A stretch of 64,000 bases of DNA. Origin: 2-02-FULL-55-14 sp964581115 (GTDB lineage: Bacteria; Bacteroidota; Ignavibacteria; UBA10030). Below, piece by piece: positions 16,339 to 25,028 of this stretch (the first letter of the stretch is position 1; every line of letters begins with the position of its first letter). The position numbers were made by a program, and so were the translations under genes. The stretch spans positions 1 to 64,000 of the forward strand of contig CAZOMY010000006.1 of the NCBI GenBank assembly GCA_964581115.1, given 5' to 3'. Below the pieces are notes generated by a model. The model saw only the letters and a list, made by a program, of their open reading frames with translations, did not search any database and had not been told where the DNA came from.

Positions 16339-16444
16339 TCACAGAGTTCCACAGAGGTTACACAGAGATCCACCGAGGGAAAGTAGGTGGAAGAGATGTT
16401 TTTCTCTGTGGAACTCTGTGATTCTCTGTGGATCTCTGTGTCAC
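16339..16444. repeat. 10-bp-periodic inverted repeat (CACAGAG / CTCTGTG)
   Basis: The left arm 16339-16377 repeats CACAGAG about every ten bases. The right arm 16401-16444 holds four consecutive CTCTGTG units (TTCTCTGTG, GAACTCTGTG, ATTCTCTGTG, GATCTCTGTG). Together they can fold into one long stem. It is the clearest member of the dispersed repeat class in this window. Confidence 0.7.
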
Positions 16445-16469
16445 GTCCTTTGTTCAAGAAAAAAGAGGA

Positions 16470-16533
16470 CGCCCGCCGGAACATTGGAAATTGTCGATTG
16501 ACAATTTGAAATTCCCAATGGTTCCAGCGGGCG
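16470..16533. terminator. Bidirectional terminator between gltS and the chemoreceptor gene
   Basis: CGCCCGC (16470-16476) pairs with GCGGGCG (16527-16533). Inside it, GGAACATTGG and GACAATTT pair with CCAATGGTTCC and AAATTGTC with small bulges. An A-rich run precedes it, which would be a U-tract for the minus-strand gene. It lies between two convergent stop codons (16324 and 16610). Confidence 0.6.
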
Positions 16534-16609
16534 TTGTTGCGGAAAGCCGGGAAGGCTGGTGAGGCGCGGCTGTGCGAGGCGCGCGCCGGTCCGTCCCGGC
16601 AGGGGGAGA

Positions 16610-18262
16610 TCAGGCCTTCGGCCGCGCGGCCGCAGGATGTTTCACGAGGACGCCGTTCTCACGCACGGCATACGTCGACCGTGACCCTCCGGACGACCGG
16701 CCGGAGGGAGCCGGCTTGGCCGTGCCAGACGGTCCAATGTTCGACCGAAGCTGGAACCGGTCGACGAGCTGCTGCAGCTGCTCGGTCAATCGGTTGAGAT
16801 CCTCGGCCGTGCGGGCGATCTCTTGCGTACCGGCCGCCGTCTGCTGCGTGACGCTGGTGATGGCTTCGACGCTCTTGCTGATCATCTGGCTGCTGCCGGC
16901 CTGCTGTTCGCTGGCGCTCGCAATGTGCGTGACCATATCGGTGAGATGCTGTGAGATGTCGACGATCTCGCGGAGCGACGCGCCGGCCCGATCGGCAAGG
17001 GCGATGCCTTGGTCGACCTCTTTCGTGGCCTCTTCCATTGTGCGCACGGCTCCCTTCGTGTCGGCCTGGATGCGCTCGATCATGGCGGCGATCTCTTTCG
17101 TTGCCGTGGCGGTCTTCTCGGCCAATCGGCGGACCTCGTCGGCCACCACCGCAAAGCCGCGCCCCTGCTCTCCGGCACGGGCGGCCTCGATGGCTGCATT
17201 GAGGGCCAGCAGATTGGTCTGGTCGGCGATGTCGTCGATGACGCTGATGATCTCGCCGATCTGATTGCTCGAGGCGCCGAGATTGCTGACGGTGGAAGCC
17301 GATTGCCGGACGACTTCCGCAATGCTCTTCATGCCCGAGACCGTCTCGTTCACGACGGTCCCGCCCTGTTCGGCGGCGGCTTTCGCCCGCTTCGCTGTTT
17401 CAGCGGCCGCGGCCGCGTTCTTGGTGTTCGTGCCGATCGTCGCGGCCATCTGAATTACGGCGCCGGCGACCTCGGTGGCTTGTGCCGTCTGCTCATGCGC
17501 TCCCGCCGCCATTTCCTCGGTGCTCGAGCTGATCTCCGCGCTGGCGCTGGCGACAGCCGTGGCCGATTCAGAGACCTGCAGTAATGTCTCCCGGATCGAC
17601 ACGACGAATCGGTCGAATGAATTCTGCATCTGGCCCACCTCATCCAGCCGACCGCTTGCAAAGCGCGTGTTGAGGTCGGCATTGTCAATGCTGGCCCGGA
17701 TGGCGTTGAGGTCGCCGATCAGCGAACGTGCCACGACGACGACGATCGTGATGCCGGCCGCTGCGATCACAAGGTTGATCAGGAGGGAGACGATGATCTG
17801 CGCATTGATGCCCGCCATGATCGGGGCCAGCGAGACGCCGACGTAGGCCGACCCGAGTGTCCGGTTCTTGTAGACGATCGGAGCGCCGGCGACCGTGACA
17901 TCGCCCAACTGATACGTCACGTTGCTGCTCGTTCGATGATCGACTTTGACATTGAACGGATTGTGCTCGACGATCGGATTCCCCTGTTCGTCGTAGATCA
18001 AGACGAGCGTGACGGTGCTGTCGGACCGTGCCCAAGCAAAAGCGGTCTGAACGAGCTCGAAATTGCTGTCGCTCAACCCCGCTCCGATGGAGAACGAAAG
18101 CATCTCGGTCAGCAGGTGCGCTCGTTGCCGCGCCGATTCGTATCCGGCCGCGCGTTGATTGAGTGGATAGTAGATCGCGGCGAACAGAATGATCGCTACC
18201 ATCGGCAGGATGAAAAGTGCGATAAGACGCGCCTGCAGAGATCTCTGGAAGAGCTGCTTCAT
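16610..18262 (-). CDS. Methyl-accepting chemotaxis protein
   Basis: This 550-residue chemoreceptor has a membrane segment near residues 11-30 and a periplasmic sensor region (about 31-165). A second segment follows around 166-195, then a HAMP domain (about 196-250) and a cytoplasmic signalling domain. The highly conserved hairpin tip DQTNLLALNAAIEAARAGEQ and GRGFAVVADEVRRLAEK define the CheA/CheW contact region. The sensor part looks like a single Cache-type domain but its ligand is unknown. It is the only chemotaxis gene in the window. A GAGGCACC ribosome site precedes ATG 18262. Confidence 0.93.
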   Translation of the reverse strand: MKQLFQRSLQARLIALFILPMVAIILFAAIYYPLNQRAAGYESARQRAHLLTEMLSFSIGAGLSDSNFELVQTAFAWARSDSTVTLVLIYDEQGNPIVEHNPFNVKVDHRTSSNVTYQLGDVTVAGAPIVYKNRTLGSAYVGVSLAPIMAGINAQIIVSLLINLVIAAAGITIVVVVARSLIGDLNAIRASIDNADLNTRFASGRLDEVGQMQNSFDRFVVSIRETLLQVSESATAVASASAEISSSTEEMAAGAHEQTAQATEVAGAVIQMAATIGTNTKNAAAAAETAKRAKAAAEQGGTVVNETVSGMKSIAEVVRQSASTVSNLGASSNQIGEIISVIDDIADQTNLLALNAAIEAARAGEQGRGFAVVADEVRRLAEKTATATKEIAAMIERIQADTKGAVRTMEEATKEVDQGIALADRAGASLREIVDISQHLTDMVTHIASASEQQAGSSQMISKSVEAITSVTQQTAAGTQEIARTAEDLNRLTEQLQQLVDRFQLRSNIGPSGTAKPAPSGRSSGGSRSTYAVRENGVLVKHPAAARPKA

Positions 18263-18359
18263 GGCCGGTGCCTCGAAACGGTGATGAGCATGACTGATTT
18301 CGTGGATGTAATGTACACGGAGCCGGCTCCGGGCTGTATCAGGAACGGCGTGATTTGAG

Positions 18360-18377
18360 GGTAGGAATTGTCCTACC
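18360..18377. promoter_or_regulatory. Perfect dyad between chemoreceptor and serA genes
   Basis: GGTAGGA and TCCTACC are perfect reverse complements around ATTG. The dyad lies in the 269-bp divergent gap between the chemoreceptor start (18262) and the serA start (18532). It could be a regulator binding site or a small hairpin. Confidence 0.35.
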
Positions 18378-18531
18378 TCCGATGCGCGGTTGGTGAGGCG
18401 GCCTCGATGCGGCTACCGCGATGGGCTGATTTCGGGCCAAAACGGGCTGTTCGGCCGTTGACCAACCCACTTGCACTTTCAAAGACGAAGCCCTACGGTT
18501 GAACATCGACGCACGATATCGCGAGCCCGAA

Positions 18532-19731
18532 ATGAAGATCCTGATCGCCGACGCATTTCCGCCACGCGCCCTGACGCGCCTCTCGGAATTGGGCTGCGAC
18601 GTTGACTACCGTCCCAAACTCACGTCTGATGAGCTCGCCGGTGCGGTCGGCGACGCATCCATCCTGATCGTCCGCTCGACGGAGGTCCCGAAGGCGTGCA
18701 TCGACGCCGGACGCATGCTCAGCCTCATCATCCGCGCGGGGGCCGGCGTCAACACGATCGACATCAAGGCGGCGAACGCCCGGGGCATCTACGTGTCGAA
18801 CTGTCCGGGCAAGAACGCCATCGCGGTCGCCGAGTTGACCATGGGACTGCTCCTAGCCGTCGACCGACGGATCCCGGACAACGTTGCCGACCTGCGGGCC
18901 GGACGATGGAACAAAGGGGAATATTCGAAAGCGGAAGGGCTGTGCGGAAAGACCATGGGCATCGTCGGAGCGGGCCAGATCGGACGCGAGGTCGTGGTGC
19001 GCGCCAGGGCCTTCGGACTCAAGGTCGTGGTCTGGTCGAGGTCGATCACGGCGGAAGAGGCGGAACGCCTCGGCGTGTCGCGTGCGACGTCGTTGGAGGA
19101 TCTGCTGGCCCGTTGCGACATCATCTCGCTGCACGTCGCGTTGACGCCCGAGACCCGCGGGATGATCAGTCGGGAGGCGGTGGCGAGAATGAAGCCGGGC
19201 ACGATCCTGCTGAATGCGGCGCGTGCCGAAGTGGTTGATGAGGCGGCGGTGCTCGAGGCGGTCGAAGCCGGTCGCTTGCGCTACGGAACAGACGTTTTCT
19301 CCGGCGAGCCGGAGGAGAAATCAGGACCGTTCGTGAGCCGACTGGCGCAACTGCCGGGCGTGGTCGGCACCCACCACATCGGTGCGTCGACGGAGCAGGC
19401 GCAGGACGCGGTGGCCGATGAGGTGGTACGGATCGTCGACCGCTACCGACGGTTCGGTGAGGTTCTCAACTGGGTCAACCGCCAGCGTACGTCCGCGGCA
19501 ACATGGCAGCTCGTCGTCAGGCACTACGACCGACCAGGCGTGCTGGCCAACGTGCTGTCGGAACTGAAGACGGCCGGCATCAACGTGCAGGAAGTGGAGA
19601 ACGTGGTGTTTGAAGGGGCGCTGACCGCCTGCTGTACGTTGCGCCTCAACGCACGTCCGGCGCCGGGCGTCATGGACGCTATAGCGGCAAGGAGGGACGA
19701 AGTGATCAGCGTGCTGCTCAGCCCGTTGTGA
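18532..19731 (+). CDS. serA: D-3-phosphoglycerate dehydrogenase
   Basis: 399 residues catalysing the first step of serine synthesis. It has an N-terminal substrate domain, the NAD loop GIVGAGQIGREV, NAARAEVVDEAAV with the active-site region, the catalytic His in THHIGAST, and a C-terminal ACT domain (about residues 325-399, starting QLVVRHYDRPGVLANVL). The ACT domain suggests feedback control by serine or another amino acid. ATG 18532 gives the canonical MKILIADAF start. An earlier in-frame TTG at 18499 is less likely. Its last 14 bases overlap the convergent histidine kinase gene. Confidence 0.9.
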   Translation: MKILIADAFPPRALTRLSELGCDVDYRPKLTSDELAGAVGDASILIVRSTEVPKACIDAGRMLSLIIRAGAGVNTIDIKAANARGIYVSNCPGKNAIAVAELTMGLLLAVDRRIPDNVADLRAGRWNKGEYSKAEGLCGKTMGIVGAGQIGREVVVRARAFGLKVVVWSRSITAEEAERLGVSRATSLEDLLARCDIISLHVALTPETRGMISREAVARMKPGTILLNAARAEVVDEAAVLEAVEAGRLRYGTDVFSGEPEEKSGPFVSRLAQLPGVVGTHHIGASTEQAQDAVADEVVRIVDRYRRFGEVLNWVNRQRTSAATWQLVVRHYDRPGVLANVLSELKTAGINVQEVENVVFEGALTACCTLRLNARPAPGVMDAIAARRDEVISVLLSPL

Positions 19732-21499
19732 ACAGGTCAGCCGTCGTTGACGGCGACCCGGCAGGATCCAACGGAAGGGAGAGCGTGAACGTCGCTCCCC
19801 CGTTGACGATGGAGTGCGCGCTGATGTCTCCGCCGTGACGCTCGAGGATGCGCCGCACGATGGCGAGACCGATGCCCGTACCCTCGAATTCCTCCCCCGT
19901 GTGCAGGCGCTGGAAGAGCCCGAAGAGCTTCGAGGCGTACTGCATGTCAAACCCCGCCCCGTTGTCCTCCACTTCGATCGTACACCATCCTTCCTTCGAC
20001 GGACCAGGACCGACCCGAATGCGAGCCACCTCGCAGCGTCGCGTGAACTTCAGCGCGTTCCCCAGCAGGTTCACGATCACTTGACGCATCAATCCCTCGT
20101 CGGCTGTCACCGTCGGAAGGTCCCCGACGGTCCACTCCACCTTCCTACCGAGCGTCTCGGGTTCAAGTTCGTCGATGACGCTGCGCGTCAGCGTCACGAG
20201 ATCCACGGGCTGGCGCTGCACCTGCGATCGATTGACCCTTGACAGGCTGAGCAGATCGTCGATGAGGGCGGCCATGCGACGCGCCGATCGTTCAATGGTT
20301 TCGATGTACCGGTGCGGACCGTCTCCCAGCCGGGCACCCGTTTCGTCGCGAAGCATGGCCAGGTAGCCCAGCACGTGCCGCAACGGAGCGCGGAGGTCAT
20401 GCGATACGGAATACGCAAATGCCTCCAGTTCTTCGTTCGCTGCCGTCAGCGCGCGCGTGCGGTCCTGCACCCGCGCCTCGAGCTTCACGTTGAGCTCCTT
20501 CACCGCCTCTTCCGCGCGGATACGCTCGGAGATGTCGATCACGATGGCCGTCACCGACTGCAACGTTCCGTCACGGACGAGAGGACTGAAATGCAGTTCA
20601 TACCAACGCTGGCCGTCGGCTCCGAGCCGGAGCGCCCGGCAGCTGGAGGGCGCTCGACGTTCGAGACAGCGCTCGAAGGTCAGCATGACGTCGCCGGCTG
20701 TTACGGGTTCGAAGAATGAGACCACGGGTCGGCCTGCTTCGTCAAAGGCGTTCCGTTGGCGCCCGTCGGCCCGCTCGACGATTCCCGTGGGTCGAATGGT
20801 GAGGATGGCCCCGGGAAGGTTCTCCACGAGGCAGCGCCACCGTGATTCTGACTCGACCAGCTCTGCCGAACGGGCCAACAGTTCCTGCCGATGTCTCAGC
20901 AACTCTTCGCGTTGTTGCGAGAGCCGCTCAAGCGTTCGATGCAGGTTGTGCGACAGAATGGTTCCGGCCAGAGTGGCGATGCCGATGATGAGGATGACGG
21001 CGATGACCTCGACCCAGGTGATCTCGGGATCCTTCAAGGCCTGATACCAGCCCAGCGTTTCCGCCAAGGGAATCGACGTAGCGATCGCAATGGTCAGCAA
21101 CGCGATCGCGATGAAGGCCCGCCCCTGCAACAAGAGTGCAGCCGTCATGACCACGATGGGATACAAGAGAAAGGCGATGTCGCGGACCCCGCCACCGTTC
21201 ACGGTCAGAAAGGTCGTCACGCCCAGCAGTGAGCCGAGGAGGACGGCACTGGCCGTTGTCGGGTGGCCGCGCCGCGCCAACCAAAGCCCTCCGCCAAGAA
21301 CTGTCGCCGCGGCGATCAGGGCCAACGTCCGTTCGCGGCCGATGAGCGAATGCATGACGACGGCAGCCAGGAGCGCCGCGCCGATGAGAACCACGAATGC
21401 GGCCTGGAGCGGCTTGGAGTTCTCGTGGCCGTCAGGGGAGGTGGAAAGGGGTCGAGATAACGATGCTTCGCCCAACATGCCGTTCTGCTCGTACCGCAT
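19718..21499 (-). CDS. Membrane sensor histidine kinase with PAS domain
   Basis: 593 residues. The first 190 residues form about six membrane segments. A coiled coil follows (about 190-225), then a PAS domain (about 225-340), a HisKA domain with the phospho-accepting His in FAYSVSHDLRAPLRHVLGYL (near 375), and a HATPase domain with VEDNGAGFDMQYASKLFGLF and GTGIGLAIVRRI. The HisKA subtype resembles phytochrome-like and bacteriophytochrome-family kinases. No response regulator gene is adjacent, so it is an orphan kinase. The signal is unknown. Its 3' end overlaps serA on the opposite strand. Confidence 0.9.
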   Translation of the reverse strand: MRYEQNGMLGEASLSRPLSTSPDGHENSKPLQAAFVVLIGAALLAAVVMHSLIGRERTLALIAAATVLGGGLWLARRGHPTTASAVLLGSLLGVTTFLTVNGGGVRDIAFLLYPIVVMTAALLLQGRAFIAIALLTIAIATSIPLAETLGWYQALKDPEITWVEVIAVILIIGIATLAGTILSHNLHRTLERLSQQREELLRHRQELLARSAELVESESRWRCLVENLPGAILTIRPTGIVERADGRQRNAFDEAGRPVVSFFEPVTAGDVMLTFERCLERRAPSSCRALRLGADGQRWYELHFSPLVRDGTLQSVTAIVIDISERIRAEEAVKELNVKLEARVQDRTRALTAANEELEAFAYSVSHDLRAPLRHVLGYLAMLRDETGARLGDGPHRYIETIERSARRMAALIDDLLSLSRVNRSQVQRQPVDLVTLTRSVIDELEPETLGRKVEWTVGDLPTVTADEGLMRQVIVNLLGNALKFTRRCEVARIRVGPGPSKEGWCTIEVEDNGAGFDMQYASKLFGLFQRLHTGEEFEGTGIGLAIVRRILERHGGDISAHSIVNGGATFTLSLPLDPAGSPSTTADLFTTG

Positions 21500-21513
21500 C
21501 TTGCAACAGATTC

Positions 21514-21542
21514 TGGATAGGAGATCGCACTAGAATAGTCAA
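21514..21542 (-). promoter_or_regulatory. Weak candidate promoter of the histidine kinase gene
   Basis: On the minus strand TTGACT (21542-21537) is followed after 17 bases by TATCCA (21519-21514), just before the kinase start at 21499. The -35 is good but the -10 is poor. I see nothing else distinctive in the 288-bp gap to the acyl carrier protein gene. Confidence 0.25.
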
Positions 21543-21787
21543 TGGACAATGAACGCGCAAGGTGGGCGTTCTTACCGTGTTGCAATGGTCGACCGATTCG
21601 CACGATTGACAACGGGTGGGGCGGACACGTTGCTTCTCAACGGTTTTTGTCGGAAGATTCATTCAAGACCGCGCTTGCCCAGCGCCGGCGCCGGCCTGCT
21701 CTCCACCCCACACGTCGCGTTCCCCGCCGCCGGCAACCTGCATCGTGACCGGCGGTCCGGGGTCGTCGCCACCCCATCGAGGATTGC

Positions 21788-22030
21788 ATGGAAAGGTCTG
21801 AGATCCAGCAGCGTGTCCGCAGCGTCGTGGCATCCGTCCTGAACATCGACCCCAACGAGATCACCCCTGCCTCCAATTTTGTCTTCGACCTGGGCGCCGA
21901 TTCGATGAAGAGCGTTGAACTCATCGCCGGATTCGAGGAGGAGTTCAACATCGAGATGGACGAGGACAAGGCCCGCGAAGTCCAGACCGTCGAAGGGGCG
22001 GTCGACTTCATCGCGCAATACCTGCGCTGA
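21788..22030 (+). CDS. Acyl carrier protein
   Basis: 80 residues with the acidic four-helix carrier sequence. The phosphopantetheine attachment Ser is in LGADSMKSVELI (near residue 40). A GAGG ribosome site precedes ATG 21788. Unlike the canonical AcpP motif DSLDTVE, it reads DSMKSVE, and no fab genes are nearby. This suggests a dedicated rather than housekeeping carrier. It lies 27 bases upstream of an NDP-forming acyl-CoA synthetase gene, so the two probably form one transcript. Confidence 0.9.
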   Translation: MERSEIQQRVRSVVASVLNIDPNEITPASNFVFDLGADSMKSVELIAGFEEEFNIEMDEDKAREVQTVEGAVDFIAQYLR

Positions 22031-22057
22031 CCCTGACCCTTCATTGCCGGAGGCACC

Positions 22058-24190
22058 ATGTCCGATCCTGTCGGCAGGGGCCCGGAACGTCTGGACCCCA
22101 TCATTGCGCCGCGCTCGGTCGCGGTCGTCGGCACAACGCGCGTTGCCGGTACCGTTCCGTACGATCTCTTCGCCAATCTGTTGCGCGACCGCTTTGAGGG
22201 GACGCTGTACCCGGTGAGCCCCAAGGAACGCTCCATCGCGGGCGTCAAGGCCTACAAGTACGTGCTGGATATTCCCGATCCCGTCGATCTGGCCGTCATT
22301 GTCTTTCCGAGCAGCGTCGTCAACCTGGCGCTCGAGCAGTGCGGGCAGAAGGGGATCAAAGGGGTCGTCATCATCAGCGCCGGGTTCAGGGAGGTCGGTC
22401 CCGCCGGCGCAAAGCGCGAAGAGGAGATCAAGCAGATCGCGGCCAAGTACGGGATCTCATTCATCGGCCCCAACTGCCTCGGCCTCATCAACACCGATCC
22501 GTGTGTCAGATTGAATGCGTCGTTCGCGCGACGCATGCCGCGCGAAGGGTCGATCGGCTTCTTGTCGCAGAGTGGGGCGCTCTGCACGGCGGTGCTCGAC
22601 TATGCCCACGCCAAGAACATCGGCTTCTCGAAGTTCATCTCGTTCGGGAACAAGGCCGACGTCAGCGACATCGACCTGATGATGTACCTGAAAGACGACC
22701 CGGCGACGAAGGTCATCCTGATGTATCTGGAGGAAATGACCGCCGGTGCGCGGTTCGTCGAAGCGGCCCGCCGCGTCATCCATGAAGCGGGCAAGCCAGT
22801 CCTGGTCTTGAAATCAGGCCGGACGACGGAAGGTGCGTCGGCGGCGGCGTCGCACACCGGTTCGCTGGCCGCCAGCGACGAGATCGTCGACGCGGCGCTG
22901 ATGCAGGCCGGCGTCATCCGATGCACGACGATCGAGGAGATGTTCAACAACGCCATTGCGCTCGCCTACCAACCCCTTCCGAAGGGGCGTCGGGTAGCGA
23001 TCATAACGAATGCCGGCGGACCGGGGGTGCTGACGACCGATGCGGCGATCCACGAAGGACTGCAGCTGGCCGGATTTTCGGAGGCCACGCGCGAGATCTT
23101 CAAGCGCTCGCTGCCGGTGACGGCCAACATGAAGAACCCGGTCGACGTCATTGGCGATGCGCGCGCCGACCGCTATCGCGTGGCGCTCGGGGCCGCCCTC
23201 GCCGACCAGAACGTCGACGGTGCTCTCGTCATCCTTACGCCGCAATCGATGACCGACATCGATACGATCGCGACCGAGGTCTGCAATGTCGCGGGGGGCT
23301 TCGACAAGCCGACCTACGCGTCGTTCATGGGCGAGACCGACGTCGCCTCGGGCATCGCGATCCTCCAGAGTCGCAACATCCCTCACTACATCCTGCCGGA
23401 ATCGATGTGCCGCGCGTTCGCGCGGGCTGACGACTTCCGCTACGAGCGCGACCATCCGCACGCGCCGGTACCGGTCTTTGACGACGTTGACACGGCGAAG
23501 GCGAATGCCATTCTGGAAGCGGCGAGGTCCGCCGGCAGAAACTACCTGCCGCAATCGGAGGCGTTCGAGGTGCTCGCGGCCTACGGATTGCCGACGCTCG
23601 CCGGCCGGATCGCGACGTCGGCCAACGAAGCGGCACAGATCGCGCTCGAGGTCGGCTTTCCCATCGCCCTCAAGGTCGAATCGGACGACATCATCCACAA
23701 ATGGGATGTCGGCGGCGTACTGCTAAATGTCGCCTCGGCGGACGAAGCGGCGAAGGGCTACGAGGCCGTGGTCGCGAACGCCGCCGCCGCGATGCCGAAG
23801 GCCCGCCTGAAGGGCGTCTACGTCCAGCGGATGTCGGGCACGGGCGAAGAGGTCATCCTCGGCGTCAAGCGCGACCCGGCGTTCGGTCCGGTGGTCCTGT
23901 TCGGCCTCGGAGGCATCTTCGTCGAGGTCTTCCGCGACGTCAGCTTCCGCATCGCGCCGCTTCCGCCGGATGTTGTGCGCGATATGATGCAGCGCATCAA
24001 GGCGTATCGACTGCTCACCGGGGCTCGCGGACGTCCCGTGCGCGACGTCGATGCTGTGGCTCAGTGCCTCCAGCGCCTGTCGCAGCTGGCGGTTGAATGT
24101 CCGCTGATCCGCGAACTCGATATCAATCCGCTCATCGTCGGGAACGCCGGCCAGGGCTGCTCCGTGGCCGACGCCCGGATCCTACTCTGA
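22058..24190 (+). CDS. NDP-forming acyl-CoA synthetase (acetate-CoA ligase, ADP-forming)
   Basis: 710 residues, a fusion of alpha and beta subunits. It has a CoA-binding domain (about 1-130), succinyl-CoA-synthetase-like flavodoxin-like domains with the phospho-histidine in ASHTGSLA (near 268), and a C-terminal ATP-grasp domain (about 475-710). It interconverts acyl-CoA plus ADP and phosphate with the free acid plus CoA and ATP, and is often used to conserve energy from acetyl-CoA. Here it follows an acyl carrier protein and precedes nagB with a 19-base gap. The acyl substrate cannot be told from the sequence. Confidence 0.88.
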   Translation: MSDPVGRGPERLDPIIAPRSVAVVGTTRVAGTVPYDLFANLLRDRFEGTLYPVSPKERSIAGVKAYKYVLDIPDPVDLAVIVFPSSVVNLALEQCGQKGIKGVVIISAGFREVGPAGAKREEEIKQIAAKYGISFIGPNCLGLINTDPCVRLNASFARRMPREGSIGFLSQSGALCTAVLDYAHAKNIGFSKFISFGNKADVSDIDLMMYLKDDPATKVILMYLEEMTAGARFVEAARRVIHEAGKPVLVLKSGRTTEGASAAASHTGSLAASDEIVDAALMQAGVIRCTTIEEMFNNAIALAYQPLPKGRRVAIITNAGGPGVLTTDAAIHEGLQLAGFSEATREIFKRSLPVTANMKNPVDVIGDARADRYRVALGAALADQNVDGALVILTPQSMTDIDTIATEVCNVAGGFDKPTYASFMGETDVASGIAILQSRNIPHYILPESMCRAFARADDFRYERDHPHAPVPVFDDVDTAKANAILEAARSAGRNYLPQSEAFEVLAAYGLPTLAGRIATSANEAAQIALEVGFPIALKVESDDIIHKWDVGGVLLNVASADEAAKGYEAVVANAAAAMPKARLKGVYVQRMSGTGEEVILGVKRDPAFGPVVLFGLGGIFVEVFRDVSFRIAPLPPDVVRDMMQRIKAYRLLTGARGRPVRDVDAVAQCLQRLSQLAVECPLIRELDINPLIVGNAGQGCSVADARILL

Positions 24191-24209
24191 CCCATCGGAG
24201 GTTCCAACC

Positions 24210-25016
24210 ATGCGCATCATCATTCACGACAGCTACGATGCCCTCAGCAAATGGACCGCGCACTACATCGCGTCCAAGATCAACGCGTTCAAACCGACAA
24301 AGGACCGGCCCTACGTGCTCGGCCTCCCGACGGGCTCATCCCCCATCGGAACGTATCAGAACCTCGTCAGCCTGCACCAACAGGGAAAGGTCTCGTTCAA
24401 GAACGTCATCACCTTCAACATGGACGAGTATGTCGGCCTGCCCGAGGATCATCCCGAGAGCTATCACTACTTCATGTGGCACCATCTGTTCAGCCACATC
24501 GATATCCCGCACGAAAACGTCAACATCCTCAACGGCAACGCGAAGGACCTCGAGAAGGAGTGCTCGGACTACGAGGAGCGCATCCGCAAGACCGGCGGCA
24601 TCCATCTCTTCCTCGGCGGCATCGGGCCGGACGGACACATCGCCTTCAACGAACCGGGCTCGTCATTGTCGTCTCGCACGCGTATCAAGACGCTGACGAT
24701 GGATACCCGCATCGCCAACTCGCGCTTCTTCGGCAACGACCCGAACAAGGTCCCCAAGACGGCCCTGACGGTCGGCGTAGGGACGGTCATGGACGCACAG
24801 GAGGTCGTCATCATCGTGTCGGGCCACTCAAAGGCCCGCGCCTTGCAGAAGGTGGTGGAAGAAGGAGTGAATCACATGTGGACGGTGTCTCAGCTTCAGC
24901 TGCACCGCCACGGCATCATCGTCTGCGACGAGGCGTCGACCTACGAGCTCAAGGTCGGCACGGTCAAGTACTTCAAGGATATCGAAGGCGATAACTTGAG
25001 GATCGCCGACCTGTAG
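24210..25016 (+). CDS. nagB: Glucosamine-6-phosphate deaminase
   Basis: 268 residues. The catalytic aspartate lies in FNMDEYVGL, the active-site HIAFNEPGSS follows, and the LGLPTGSSPIGTYQNLV phosphate loop is near the N-terminus. All are standard for NagB. It converts glucosamine 6-phosphate to fructose 6-phosphate and ammonia. A strong GGAGG ribosome site precedes it. It is embedded between the acyl-CoA synthetase and a DUF4954 gene, with 12 bases to the latter. No nagA or amino-sugar transporter is nearby. Confidence 0.94.
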   Translation: MRIIIHDSYDALSKWTAHYIASKINAFKPTKDRPYVLGLPTGSSPIGTYQNLVSLHQQGKVSFKNVITFNMDEYVGLPEDHPESYHYFMWHHLFSHIDIPHENVNILNGNAKDLEKECSDYEERIRKTGGIHLFLGGIGPDGHIAFNEPGSSLSSRTRIKTLTMDTRIANSRFFGNDPNKVPKTALTVGVGTVMDAQEVVIIVSGHSKARALQKVVEEGVNHMWTVSQLQLHRHGIIVCDEASTYELKVGTVKYFKDIEGDNLRIADL

Positions 25017-25028
25017 AGGAGCATCTCC

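Noticed and set aside
16339..16444. CRISPR-like regular repeats
   Set aside because: Units are only 7 bases, spaced by 3 bases, and occur as complementary arms; there are no unique spacers and no cas genes.
21549..21842. 97-codon open frame upstream of the acyl carrier protein
   Set aside because: It overlaps the ACP start in another frame, has no similarity and no ribosome site.
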